This document shows positions 1 to 8,072 of a stretch of 36,557 nucleotides of DNA, one piece after another. Both the position numbers and the translations under genes were made by a program. Source of the DNA: Ignavibacteriota bacterium (lineage in GTDB: Bacteria; Bacteroidota; Ignavibacteria; UBA10030; SZUA-254); contig JACQVI010000230.1 in assembly GCA_016209795.1 (NCBI GenBank), positions 1-36,557 on the forward strand. Direction: 5' to 3'. Numbering within the stretch: position 1 is the first letter of the stretch; every line of letters begins with the position of its first letter. The notes below the pieces were generated by a model, which had not been told where the DNA came from, did not search any database, and saw only the letters and a list, made by a program, of their open reading frames with translations.

Positions 1-12
1 CTTAAAAAGAAC

Positions 13-41
13 TTGCTATTTTCCTTTAAAAATTGTATCTT
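13..41 (+). promoter_or_regulatory. Putative promoter of the first T9SS-cargo gene
   Basis: TTGCTA (13-18), a 17-base spacer, then TATCTT (36-41). The -10 region also reads TATCTTTG (36-43), which fits the TAnnTTTG element known from Bacteroidota primary-sigma promoters. It would give a leader of about 190 bases before the start codon at 236. This is a motif match only. Confidence 0.5.
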
Positions 42-235
42 TGCAGCCGATGATCCAGAGATCAAGGGATTTGTTGAATTACGATCAGAAGTATTCAAAA
101 GGTATGACTGCGTTTACAGTGCTCAAGTCTGTATTATTCTCCATTCATTTGAAATCAAGTCACTTCAGATATTTTCATAAGGTATCAAAATTTAATGAAC
201 AAACAAACATCTCATCGCTAACGAAAGGAGAATTT

Positions 236-3200
236 ATGAAATCATTCTACAGCTTTACAGTGATATCGTTGTTGGTATTTGTAACAGCACAAACTATTGC
301 AGGAAATAAAATAAAGTTTCAAAACGGGGAATATCAAAATAAAACTCTGAGGGTGGAAGAATTGACTCTCCCAATACAGGATAGACAGCTCTATAAATTT
401 TCTACATCTCTGACACCTCTTAATCTATCAGCTCGTTCGTTTATCTCCTCTTCTAATGCTATTTCTGGCATCAAGCGCATTGGTGTGGGACAAGATTACG
501 AGACAATCAATGAGGCAATAACAGATCTCAATGTTAATGGTGTAACAGGTTCAGTAATTTTTCTCTTGACTGATGCTTCTTATAATGAGCCTGGCATGTT
601 AATGTTACCCATTATAGGAGGTAGTGAAACAAATACGGTGACGCTACAACCTGATTCGAATGTAGGTGAAGTTGAAGTTACACTTACTAATAATGCTGAA
701 TTTGGAGGGGGGTTAGTATTAGCAGGTGCGAGTTATTTTACTCTTGATGGAACAAAAAAGAATGGTACACCCGGCTCAAGGGATTTGACAGTACGCTTTG
801 ATCAAGCACAATCCTTTCCTACCAGTCCCTTGGATGCACCAATCCGTATTCGCGATGGATGTTCACACGTTACGATAAAGAATTCAAAAGTTTTGAGCAT
901 GTACGATGGTAATCAAACGTCAGCTCGTCCAGGGGTTTCGATGACGACATCACTAGGCCCGAACAATGACATTACAATTGAAAATAATTTAATTTCTCGT
1001 GCTTCTTTTGGTATCAGAACAATTGCCGGTAATGATTTTGATCAACAACTTACAATTATGGGTAATGATATTGGCGGGGGATTCTTTTCAGAAGCAGGAA
1101 ATCAAACTGATTATGTTCAGATCTGCGGAATATTCTACGAGTTTACTGATGGTGCAGTCATATCGAACAATAGAGTTGTCGGTGTACAGCGAAATAATTC
1201 GGCTACTGCTGGTGCCGATGCAGGTTTACGTACAAGCGGCATTTGGCAGAACTTTAGCGTTAACTCCATCGTGTCTCATAACATTGTTGATGATGTTCGG
1301 AGTATATTTTCAACATCGAGCACAAGTATCAATACACGAATTTATGGTATGAGGATTGTAGGCTTAACAACTGCGTTTGGAAGTCCGTATCCGAATACCA
1401 ATAACGTTATGTTCAACAATTGTGTTACAAGAATTTACGGGACGGGTGCAACTGCATTCCGAGATTTCTGTATGTCTGTCGAAGTTGGAGAGGGTGATTT
1501 TATCTATAATAACTCGATGAGTCACTCTGGTACGCATGATGGTGGCGCCGTTGTGCTTCAACTTACGGGTGATAATACGACATCTGGAGATTTTACCGTT
1601 TTGAACAATGCATTTGAAAATTCTCGTGCGGGTAACAGTCTTAATTGCATATATCGAATCTTCGACAACTCTGGACTGCCTGATCTGACACGTGCGAACT
1701 ATAATGTGCTCTACAATCCAGTCAATGGTTCAATCGATGCCGATGGTCAATCCTGGCCTGGCTGGATTTCAGGATACCCCACTCATCCAGATTCTGAAAG
1801 CTCACCCTATAACCCTTACTTTTTTAGTATCTATGATCTCCACATCGACTCAACACAAGCATCGGCTGCAGAAAATTTAGCAAGACCTGTCAGCTATGTG
1901 ACAATTGATATTGATGGTCAAGGACGAGATATTGCGACGCCAGATGCTGGGTATGATGAAGTTGATGGAGTATCAACATTGGACAAAGATGTTATGCCTG
2001 TTTCGTTTATCTCACCAACTGGTGCTGGATTTCCAAAGGGTTTACCTGTACCTTCAGTTAGAATCAAGTATCGTAATAACACTCTATTTCCGGCATCATA
2101 CACCGCAAAGGTAAGAATATTTGATCCAAACGATATTGAAGTAGCTGGATCGCCATTTAGCACGAATGTCACTGCCAAACCTGGACTTTCATTTACGGAT
2201 GTCACAATTCCGCTGACATTTACACCGTCAAGTGATGGCTTTTATACCTTTGAAGCAATCTCTGATCTCAGCGGCGATATGTTCCCTGAAAATGATACAT
2301 TGGAGGGAGTGTTCCTTGCCGTACCATTGATTGCTCTTGGAACTGGATATTGTACAACGTTCGAAACAGAAGCTGAACAGTTAGGTTGGTTCGGTGATAA
2401 TGATTTTGAGTTAGTTGACTTCACAAAACTTGGTGGACCTCGTAGTGGCTCTCATGCGTGGGTAACCGTGGCTGGACCTCCTGGGACTCATTACAGCGAA
2501 GGTGGTGTTGTAAGCCATGTTTACTCTCCATTCTTTGATTTCACTGGAGTCACAACAGCTTATGTTGGTTTTTACCATAGCATCATGACGGAGCCTAACT
2601 GGGATCGAAGCATAATGGAGTATTCACTCGATTCTGGGCGAACGTGGAGGGTGTTGGGTGTACTGAACGACCCAGATGGAATCAATTGGTATAATGAAGG
2701 AACATACCAAAACGCAGCCGGCGACACTGTGAACTGTTTTGACATCGGTCGTGCTCGCAGAGAAGGTTTCCCCGTTGGCGCACCCGGTTGGACAAGTAAC
2801 GGTGATTGCGAAGGTGACGATGTATCGACAGGACCATACGGTTATGTCTACACCGAACTTAAATTGCCCGGTGCCATATTGAATAGAACGTATGTTCGAT
2901 TCCGGTACTCGGCTTTTTCCGATGGCTTTGTTGCTGAGGATGGGTGGGCATTAGACGACTTTTGCATAGGTCTTACTGGCTCAACGGCTAATGCATCTCT
3001 CAGTGGCAAGAAATTCCTTGATAACAACGGCAATGGTGTCTATGAGCCGGGATTAGGTGAGCCAACTCAGTCTGGAATCGTTATTGAGCTGTTTGGATCA
3101 GCGTCAGCGCTTGATACTACCGACTCGAACGGCGACTATAGCTTCTCAAGCCTTTTGCCTGGACTCTATGGAGTACGAGAGCAAACAATTCCAGTAGGGA

Positions 3201-4519
3201 CTGCTGTTACCTTGCCTGCTGAAGGTGAATATCAAGGCATCAGTCTTGCGCCCGGAGAGGTCGTGACAGGTCTTGATTTCGGTAACTTCGAAAGCATCAT
3301 CAGTGGTACGAAGTTTAACGATCTCAATGATAATGCTGCGAATGATGGTGAACCCGGCTTGTCAAACTGGGCAATTGAGATTCTCAGCGCCGAAGACTCA
3401 AGCCTTGTCAAAAGCACCGTTACTGATGCGTTTGGAGATTACAACTTCAGCGTCCCTCCTGGAAACTATCTCATTCGAGAAGTGATTAAGCAAGGATGGC
3501 GACAAACCTATCCTTCACTGGGCGGTTGGTACACCGATATTTTTGTTGACACGATTAGCGGCGGAACGAATATTTCTGGTAAGGACTTTGGTAACTTTGA
3601 GTTCGGCAGGCTCCGTGTTGAGTGTACTATTGATTTGAATGGTAATGGCATTAAAGAGATTGGTGATGTTCTTGCATTGCCTTCGGGTACTACTGCAGCA
3701 TTTACACTATCAAGAAATGGTGTTCCAATTGAAACAGCAATATTGGGTAATGGAGTTTCATCGTTTATTTTTGATAGTCTTAACCAAGGTATCTACAGAA
3801 TTGTAGAAGCTCTTCCGAGTGGGTGGATCAGAACTGCAGGTGGTGTGTTAGGTACCTTCACAAAAGTTATTACCATAGGAAGTGTGAAAGATACTGCGCG
3901 GTATTTGAACTTCAAGTTGAATACCGTTACTGGCCAGAAATTTAATGATCTCAATGGAAACGGTGTGAAGGAAGCCGGTGAACCGGGCTTAGGTGGATGG
4001 AGGATATTGTTGACGGGTGCTGCTACAGCATCCACGACGACAGATTCACTTGGATTCTATACATTTACTGATCTTGGTCCGGGTAGTTACAGCGTCGCAG
4101 AATCGTTACAGACTGGATGGAGACAGACGATGCCAGGTCCTCCGGGGACGTACACGATCACAGCTAATGGAGCTCCACAGTTAGCAGTTCATGCGAATAG
4201 AAACTTCGGTAACACGCTGACTGTGAGCGTAGCGGATGATGAGAAGGAACTGCCAAAGGTGTTCGCATTGCATCAGAATTACCCGAACCCCTTTAATCCA
4301 CAGACGAAAATTCGCTTTGAAATTCCAGATCGTGCTCATGTGGTATTACATGTGTACAATCTCATGGGACAAGAGGTGGCAACATTACTTGACGCCACGA
4401 AGGAACCGGGGCGCTACGATGTTATCTTTGACGCAAGTGAATTATCGACCGGTATCTATTTCTATCGGCTCAACGCTGGGAATTACACGAGCGTCAGGAA
4501 GTTAATTCTGGTCAAGTGA
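236..4519 (+). CDS. Large secreted T9SS cargo protein: beta-helix plus SdrD_B-like repeats
   Basis: This is probably a cell-surface or secreted protein of 1427 residues; no enzymatic role can be assigned. The start at 236 is chosen because AAAGGAG lies 6 bases upstream and the protein then begins with a clean signal peptide (residues 1-22, hydrophobic, ending near TIAG). The frame is open upstream to 41 but without signal-peptide character. Residues about 80-560 have the Asn/Gly-rich repetitive look of a right-handed parallel beta-helix (for example the spans with IENNLISRASFGI and VISNNRVVG). A beta-sandwich-like region follows. Four SdrD_B/Cna_B-like modules start near residues 919, 1019, 1123 and 1231 (GxKFxDxNGNGxxEPGE pattern, with Asp/Asn that usually bind calcium). 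Residues 1339-1427 are a type A T9SS sorting domain (NYPNPFNP, VYNLMGQEV, GIYFYRL, VRKLILVK). It stands alone, with its own promoter-like signal and a terminator. Confidence 0.9.
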   Translation: MKSFYSFTVISLLVFVTAQTIAGNKIKFQNGEYQNKTLRVEELTLPIQDRQLYKFSTSLTPLNLSARSFISSSNAISGIKRIGVGQDYETINEAITDLNVNGVTGSVIFLLTDASYNEPGMLMLPIIGGSETNTVTLQPDSNVGEVEVTLTNNAEFGGGLVLAGASYFTLDGTKKNGTPGSRDLTVRFDQAQSFPTSPLDAPIRIRDGCSHVTIKNSKVLSMYDGNQTSARPGVSMTTSLGPNNDITIENNLISRASFGIRTIAGNDFDQQLTIMGNDIGGGFFSEAGNQTDYVQICGIFYEFTDGAVISNNRVVGVQRNNSATAGADAGLRTSGIWQNFSVNSIVSHNIVDDVRSIFSTSSTSINTRIYGMRIVGLTTAFGSPYPNTNNVMFNNCVTRIYGTGATAFRDFCMSVEVGEGDFIYNNSMSHSGTHDGGAVVLQLTGDNTTSGDFTVLNNAFENSRAGNSLNCIYRIFDNSGLPDLTRANYNVLYNPVNGSIDADGQSWPGWISGYPTHPDSESSPYNPYFFSIYDLHIDSTQASAAENLARPVSYVTIDIDGQGRDIATPDAGYDEVDGVSTLDKDVMPVSFISPTGAGFPKGLPVPSVRIKYRNNTLFPASYTAKVRIFDPNDIEVAGSPFSTNVTAKPGLSFTDVTIPLTFTPSSDGFYTFEAISDLSGDMFPENDTLEGVFLAVPLIALGTGYCTTFETEAEQLGWFGDNDFELVDFTKLGGPRSGSHAWVTVAGPPGTHYSEGGVVSHVYSPFFDFTGVTTAYVGFYHSIMTEPNWDRSIMEYSLDSGRTWRVLGVLNDPDGINWYNEGTYQNAAGDTVNCFDIGRARREGFPVGAPGWTSNGDCEGDDVSTGPYGYVYTELKLPGAILNRTYVRFRYSAFSDGFVAEDGWALDDFCIGLTGSTANASLSGKKFLDNNGNGVYEPGLGEPTQSGIVIELFGSASALDTTDSNGDYSFSSLLPGLYGVREQTIPVGTAVTLPAEGEYQGISLAPGEVVTGLDFGNFESIISGTKFNDLNDNAANDGEPGLSNWAIEILSAEDSSLVKSTVTDAFGDYNFSVPPGNYLIREVIKQGWRQTYPSLGGWYTDIFVDTISGGTNISGKDFGNFEFGRLRVECTIDLNGNGIKEIGDVLALPSGTTAAFTLSRNGVPIETAILGNGVSSFIFDSLNQGIYRIVEALPSGWIRTAGGVLGTFTKVITIGSVKDTARYLNFKLNTVTGQKFNDLNGNGVKEAGEPGLGGWRILLTGAATASTTTDSLGFYTFTDLGPGSYSVAESLQTGWRQTMPGPPGTYTITANGAPQLAVHANRNFGNTLTVSVADDEKELPKVFALHQNYPNPFNPQTKIRFEIPDRAHVVLHVYNLMGQEVATLLDATKEPGRYDVIFDASELSTGIYFYRLNAGNYTSVRKLILVK

Positions 4520-4543
4520 TGTAACGATTTATTTATTAGCTCC

Positions 4544-4586
4544 AACACCCTTCTTGGGCCCCCCCCGAGAAGGGTGTTTTTGTTTT
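4544..4586 (+). terminator. Rho-independent terminator after the T9SS-cargo gene
   Basis: A perfect 11-bp stem (AACACCCTTCT at 4544-4554, AGAAGGGTGTT at 4568-4578) with a loop containing a run of C, followed by TTTTTGTTTT. It lies 25 bases after the stop codon. Confidence 0.93.
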
Positions 4587-4591
4587 CATCC

Positions 4592-4620
4592 TTGACTATC
4601 ATAACCTTCTTTGTTACATT
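4592..4620 (+). promoter_or_regulatory. Putative sigma-70-type promoter for the glmM-like operon
   Basis: TTGACT (4592-4597), a 17-base spacer, TACATT (4615-4620). It sits just after the terminator of the preceding gene and about 30 bases before the ATG at 4652, so it could drive the block running towards hslU. Motif match only. Confidence 0.6.
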
Positions 4621-4651
4621 CGTATGGTTATTTCAACTACTTGTACCATCT

Positions 4652-6037
4652 ATGTCGTTTATCAGAAGCATATCGGGTGTAAGAGGCGTTGTGGGAGACA
4701 CGCTAACACCAGACGTTATTGTGCGTTATGCAGCTGCGTTTGCAGAGTATTCCAAGCGTGGTAAAATCGTCATCGGAAGAGACGGACGGATAACAGGGAA
4801 GATCATTGGAAACCTCGTCTCATCTACATTGCTTTCGATGGGTTGCGATGTTGTTGCTCTCGGTATTGCTCCAACGCCAACAATAGCTATTGCTCAAAGA
4901 CAGCTTAGAGCTGCTGGAGGTATCTCCATCACCGCCAGTCATAATCCTATGCAGTGGAATGGACTGAAGTTTATCGGAAGCGATGGCATGTTTCTCAGCG
5001 CCGAGCAGAATCAGCAACTCTGGACAATTGCGGATAAAACTATCCCACGCTATGTCTCGTGGGAAAAATTTGGTAAGCATTCTACAGATGAGACAATGAT
5101 TGATAAGCATATCAGTGCAGTTCTCCAACTTCCGTACATCAAGGCTGATCAGATCAAACAGAAAAAATTCAAAGTAGTCGTTGATTGCATCAATGCTGCT
5201 GGAGGTGTGATTATCCCGCTATTATTGAAAAAGCTTGGCTGTAACGTTATCGAAATGAACTGCGATGTGAGCGGAATCTTCTCGAGAACTCCGGAACCGT
5301 TACCAGAGAATTTAGACGCACTCTGTGAACGTGTTGTGAAAGAGAAGGCTGATCTCGGCGTCGCAGTCGATCCTGACGTTGATCGACTTGCCCTGATAAC
5401 GGAAAAGGGAGAACCCTTTGGTGAAGAGTACACAATTACTTCGGTAGTAAAATTTATCCTTGCAAAGCGACCACTCACCACTTCCCGCTCGCCACTCACT
5501 GTAGTTGTGAATCTTTCAACGACACGTGCAGTCGATGATATTGCAAAGCAGTATGATGCGACTGTTGTACGAACTCCTGTAGGTGAAATCAACGTCGCTC
5601 AGAAGATGAAGGAGTGTGGTGCCTTGATTGGAGGGGAGGGGAGCGGCGGTGTTATCTTGCCCGCTATCCACTATGGACGTGATGCGGTTACAGCCATAGG
5701 ATTGCTTTTACAACAACTGGCGGAGTTTAGTGGAACGCTCTCTGAACTTAAGACTTCACTGCCTCAATATTCCATGATCAAATCAAAACTTGAAATCAAT
5801 AAGAAGGATCCGGATCGATTGCTTCAGGATATCGTACGTCGGCACGCGCAGAATGGGAAAGCAAACATGGAAGATGGATTACGATTAGATTACGATGATT
5901 CCTGGATTCATCTCCGCAAATCGAATACGGAGCCAATTATCCGTATCATTGCCGAGGCACCAGCTATGGAACGAGCGCAAGATTTGGTTAATCGATTTAA
6001 GAACGAGCTACAGAAATCTTCACATGACGCTGTGTAA
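4652..6037 (+). CDS. glmM: Phosphoglucosamine mutase / phosphomannomutase family protein
   Basis: An alpha-D-phosphohexomutase, 461 residues, that interconverts sugar 6- and 1-phosphates. GlmM-type activity (glucosamine-6-P to glucosamine-1-P for cell-wall precursors) is most likely, though phosphomannomutase cannot be excluded. All four family landmarks are visible: TASHNP with the phospho-acceptor Ser96, the metal loop DPDVDR (240-245), the sugar-specificity loop GGEGSGG (327-333), and the phosphate-binding RKSNTEP (422-428). The GEGSGG loop differs from E. coli GlmM (GEQSGH). The ATG at 4652 is preferred because the open frame upstream runs back into the terminator and encodes only a hydrophobic stretch. 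Residues 274-283 (PLTTSRSPLT) are encoded by a 7-base tandem repeat that looks like a late insertion. It overlaps the next gene by 14 bases. Confidence 0.88.
   Translation: MSFIRSISGVRGVVGDTLTPDVIVRYAAAFAEYSKRGKIVIGRDGRITGKIIGNLVSSTLLSMGCDVVALGIAPTPTIAIAQRQLRAAGGISITASHNPMQWNGLKFIGSDGMFLSAEQNQQLWTIADKTIPRYVSWEKFGKHSTDETMIDKHISAVLQLPYIKADQIKQKKFKVVVDCINAAGGVIIPLLLKKLGCNVIEMNCDVSGIFSRTPEPLPENLDALCERVVKEKADLGVAVDPDVDRLALITEKGEPFGEEYTITSVVKFILAKRPLTTSRSPLTVVVNLSTTRAVDDIAKQYDATVVRTPVGEINVAQKMKECGALIGGEGSGGVILPAIHYGRDAVTAIGLLLQQLAEFSGTLSELKTSLPQYSMIKSKLEINKKDPDRLLQDIVRRHAQNGKANMEDGLRLDYDDSWIHLRKSNTEPIIRIIAEAPAMERAQDLVNRFKNELQKSSHDAV
5471..5498 (+). repeat. Degenerate heptamer tandem repeat inside the glmM-like gene
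   Basis: Four consecutive 7-base units of consensus CCACTCn (units at 5471, 5478, 5485 and 5492) lie within the coding sequence and encode residues 274-283. The repeat resembles the heptamer arrays between genes at 23.1, 23.8 and 25.3 kb. Confidence 0.75.
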
Positions 6038-6296
6038 AGTTATCGGAACACTTGTTGCGACACAGAAGAACGAGCATCTCAAGCCGCAGAAGATTCTCAT
6101 CGTTCAGCCTATTGATTTGGAAGGGAAATTGATCGGTCGAGATATTCTTGCGTTAGATACTGTCGATGCCGGTATAGGTGATACTGTGCTCATCATCCAG
6201 GAGGGACAGAGTGCCGCGCAAGTGCTCAAGAATAAGAAAGTGCCTGTTCACTCCGTTGTTATTGCGGTTGTTGATGGCTTGGAGGTTGCTGAGTAA
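6024..6296 (+). CDS. EutN/CcmL-family microcompartment vertex protein (orphan)
   Basis: A 90-residue protein of the BMC-P family (EutN/CcmL), whose members form pentamers that cap the vertices of bacterial microcompartments. It spans the family almost end to end: an N-terminal CKVIGTLVATQKNEHL strand pair, KILIVQPIDLEGK, the core LALDTVDAGIGDTVLIIQEG with the conserved D-x-V-D-A-G-x-G-D pattern, QSAAQ, and a C-terminal VVIAVVDGLEV strand. The start at 6024 overlaps the end of the glmM-like gene by 14 bases, so translational coupling is likely. No hexameric BMC-H shell protein or encapsulated enzyme is encoded nearby. It may work with shell genes elsewhere or may have another role. Family assignment is firm, function is not. 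Confidence 0.88.
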   Translation: MTLCKVIGTLVATQKNEHLKPQKILIVQPIDLEGKLIGRDILALDTVDAGIGDTVLIIQEGQSAAQVLKNKKVPVHSVVIAVVDGLEVAE

Positions 6297-6307
6297 GGCT
6301 ATCTCCC

Positions 6308-7420
6308 ATGGAAGGCGTTATGGATCTGCAAAAACTTCTCGTTCTTTCCCAAGTACCCGGAGTCGGCACAACACGGTTGCGCGCGTTGATGACGCATTTC
6401 AAATCTCCGGCTGCCGTCTTCGAAGCGTCTGCTCGCGAACTCATCAAAGTCCCAGGTATAGAAGAAAAAACGGCGCGGAGTATCTTGCATTTCAAAGATG
6501 GTGTCCGCTTCGCAAACGAACAACTTAAGCGCCTCCAGAAAATGGGAGGAGCAATCATAACGTTTTGGGACAACGCGTACCCCGAGAATCTGAAAAGAAT
6601 TTACGATCCGCCGCCGTATCTGTACACTTTTGGCTCTTTTGCAGATTCCGATAAATATTCCATCGCTATTGTCGGCACGCGAACCCCAAGCAACTACGGG
6701 AAACTCTTAGCTGAGAAATTTACAGCAGAGCTTGGCGCTCTCGGGTTGACAATCGTCAGCGGGCTTGCAAGAGGAATCGACACGATTGCACATTCCTCGG
6801 CACTGCGGAAAGGAGCGAGAACAACAGCCGTCATCGGCTCAGGCATCGACGTCATCTATCCCCCAGAAAATAAAACGCTGGCTGAGACAATCAAACACAA
6901 TGGAGTCATTGTGTCAGAATTCGAAATGGGAGCGAAACCAGATGCCGAGCATTTTCCTCAGCGTAACCGCATTATCAGCGGTTTGTCGCTGGGTACGCTG
7001 GTTATTGAAACCGACGTCGACGGCGGTGCAATGCTGACTGCCCGATGGGCATTGGATCAGAACCGTGAAGTTTTCGCAATCCCCGGACCTCTCACGGAAA
7101 AACGTAGCGCTGGCTGCAATCTCCTCATCAAACGAGGCGAGGCGAAACTCGTCCAATCTGTCGACGATATCTTGGAGGAACTCTCCACAAAACTCCGCCC
7201 ACTCCTCTGCGATAAACAACCACACGAGCTGAAACCGCTACCACACCTTACCCTTTTTGAGAAAAAAATCTACGATATTCTCTATGAAACACCGAGTCAC
7301 ATTGATATGATTGCTGAACAAAGTAAACTGACAACCGCTGATGCATTGGTCAATCTGTTAAGTTTGGAATTCAAGGGACTGGTAAAGCAGCTACCGGGCA
7401 AAATGTTTGTAAAGCTGTGA
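6308..7420 (+). CDS. dprA: DNA-processing protein DprA (Smf)
   Basis: DprA binds incoming single-stranded DNA during transformation, protects it and loads RecA. The 370-residue protein has a helix-hairpin-helix N-terminus (about 5-65, VPGVGTTRLRAL and VPGIEEKTARSI), the Rossmann-like DprA core (about 110-300) with GTRTPSNYG, VSGLARGIDTIAH, GSGIDVIYPPEN, FPQRNRIISGLS, DGGAMLTARWAL and IPGPL, and a C-terminal winged-helix domain (about 315-370). An alternative start at 6320 (MDLQKL) has GGAAGG-like spacing (GGAAGG at 6310-6315) and may be the true one. It follows the EutN-like gene by 11 bases and is probably in the same operon. cinA and recA, also linked to competence in other bacteria, lie 20 kb downstream. 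Confidence 0.95.
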   Translation: MEGVMDLQKLLVLSQVPGVGTTRLRALMTHFKSPAAVFEASARELIKVPGIEEKTARSILHFKDGVRFANEQLKRLQKMGGAIITFWDNAYPENLKRIYDPPPYLYTFGSFADSDKYSIAIVGTRTPSNYGKLLAEKFTAELGALGLTIVSGLARGIDTIAHSSALRKGARTTAVIGSGIDVIYPPENKTLAETIKHNGVIVSEFEMGAKPDAEHFPQRNRIISGLSLGTLVIETDVDGGAMLTARWALDQNREVFAIPGPLTEKRSAGCNLLIKRGEAKLVQSVDDILEELSTKLRPLLCDKQPHELKPLPHLTLFEKKIYDILYETPSHIDMIAEQSKLTTADALVNLLSLEFKGLVKQLPGKMFVKL

Positions 7421-7466
7421 CTTAGGTATTTTTCTCTTTCAGGAAACTTTTGTATTTTACACGTAG

Positions 7467-8045
7467 ATGTTTGTCATAGGTGAAACAGTCATTGAAGATC
7501 ACATTGGCAACGAGCGCTTTGCATGTGATGTTATAAAGTGTAAAGGTGCCTGTTGCACAATGCCCGGTGGACGCGGTGCTCCATTGGAAGATAATGAGCT
7601 TGAAGAACTTGCGCGGGCGTCTCCCTTTGCAAAAAGGTATCTTTCAGAACAGCATCGTAAGGTTATTGAGCGCTCTGGACTGTATGAAGGCTCTTCAGGC
7701 AATCACGCAACAACGTGTGTTGACAACAGGGCTTGCGTATTTGTTTATTATGAAAAGGGATTTGCAAGGTGTTCGCTGGAAAAAGCGTATCTTGATGGTA
7801 AGACATCGTGGCGAAAGCCGCTCTCGTGCCATTTGTTTCCTATTCGTGTTTCTGATGATGGTATGATGTTATTGCGCTTTCGCTCTATTCCTGAGTGTGT
7901 GCCAGCTCTGCAGCGCGGCAGGGAAGAGAATATGCCCCTGTATGAGTTTTTAAAAGATTCGTTGATCAGGAAATTTGGCGATGAATGGTATGATGAATTT
8001 CGAAACGAATGTCAACGACGTAATCAGGTGTTATACGATAAGTAA
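7467..8045 (+). CDS. DUF3109 family cysteine-rich protein
   Basis: A 192-residue cytoplasmic protein of the DUF3109 family, common in Bacteroidota and of unknown function. Conserved cysteines include C20, C25 and the C29-C30 pair near the N-terminus (CDVIKCKGACC), then a Cys in TTCVDNRACVF, one in FARCSLEKAY, one in PLSCHLFPIR and one in IPECVPAL. This pattern resembles YkgJ-like putative metal/Fe-S-binding proteins (a comparison, not a demonstration). The ATG at 7467 lies 46 bases after dprA. No strong Shine-Dalgarno is visible. Confidence 0.85.
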   Translation: MFVIGETVIEDHIGNERFACDVIKCKGACCTMPGGRGAPLEDNELEELARASPFAKRYLSEQHRKVIERSGLYEGSSGNHATTCVDNRACVFVYYEKGFARCSLEKAYLDGKTSWRKPLSCHLFPIRVSDDGMMLLRFRSIPECVPALQRGREENMPLYEFLKDSLIRKFGDEWYDEFRNECQRRNQVLYDK

Positions 8046-8072
8046 CTGATTCTTTCAATGTATTAATACCAA

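Noticed and set aside
41-235. N-terminal extension of the first T9SS protein
   Set aside because: The region lacks a signal peptide, overlaps the promoter-like -10 element, and a strong Shine-Dalgarno with a clean signal peptide is found at 236.
4574-4651. Membrane-anchor N-terminus for the mutase
   Set aside because: The frame begins inside the terminator and the family starts at MSFIRSISG; the hydrophobic stretch comes from T-rich promoter DNA.
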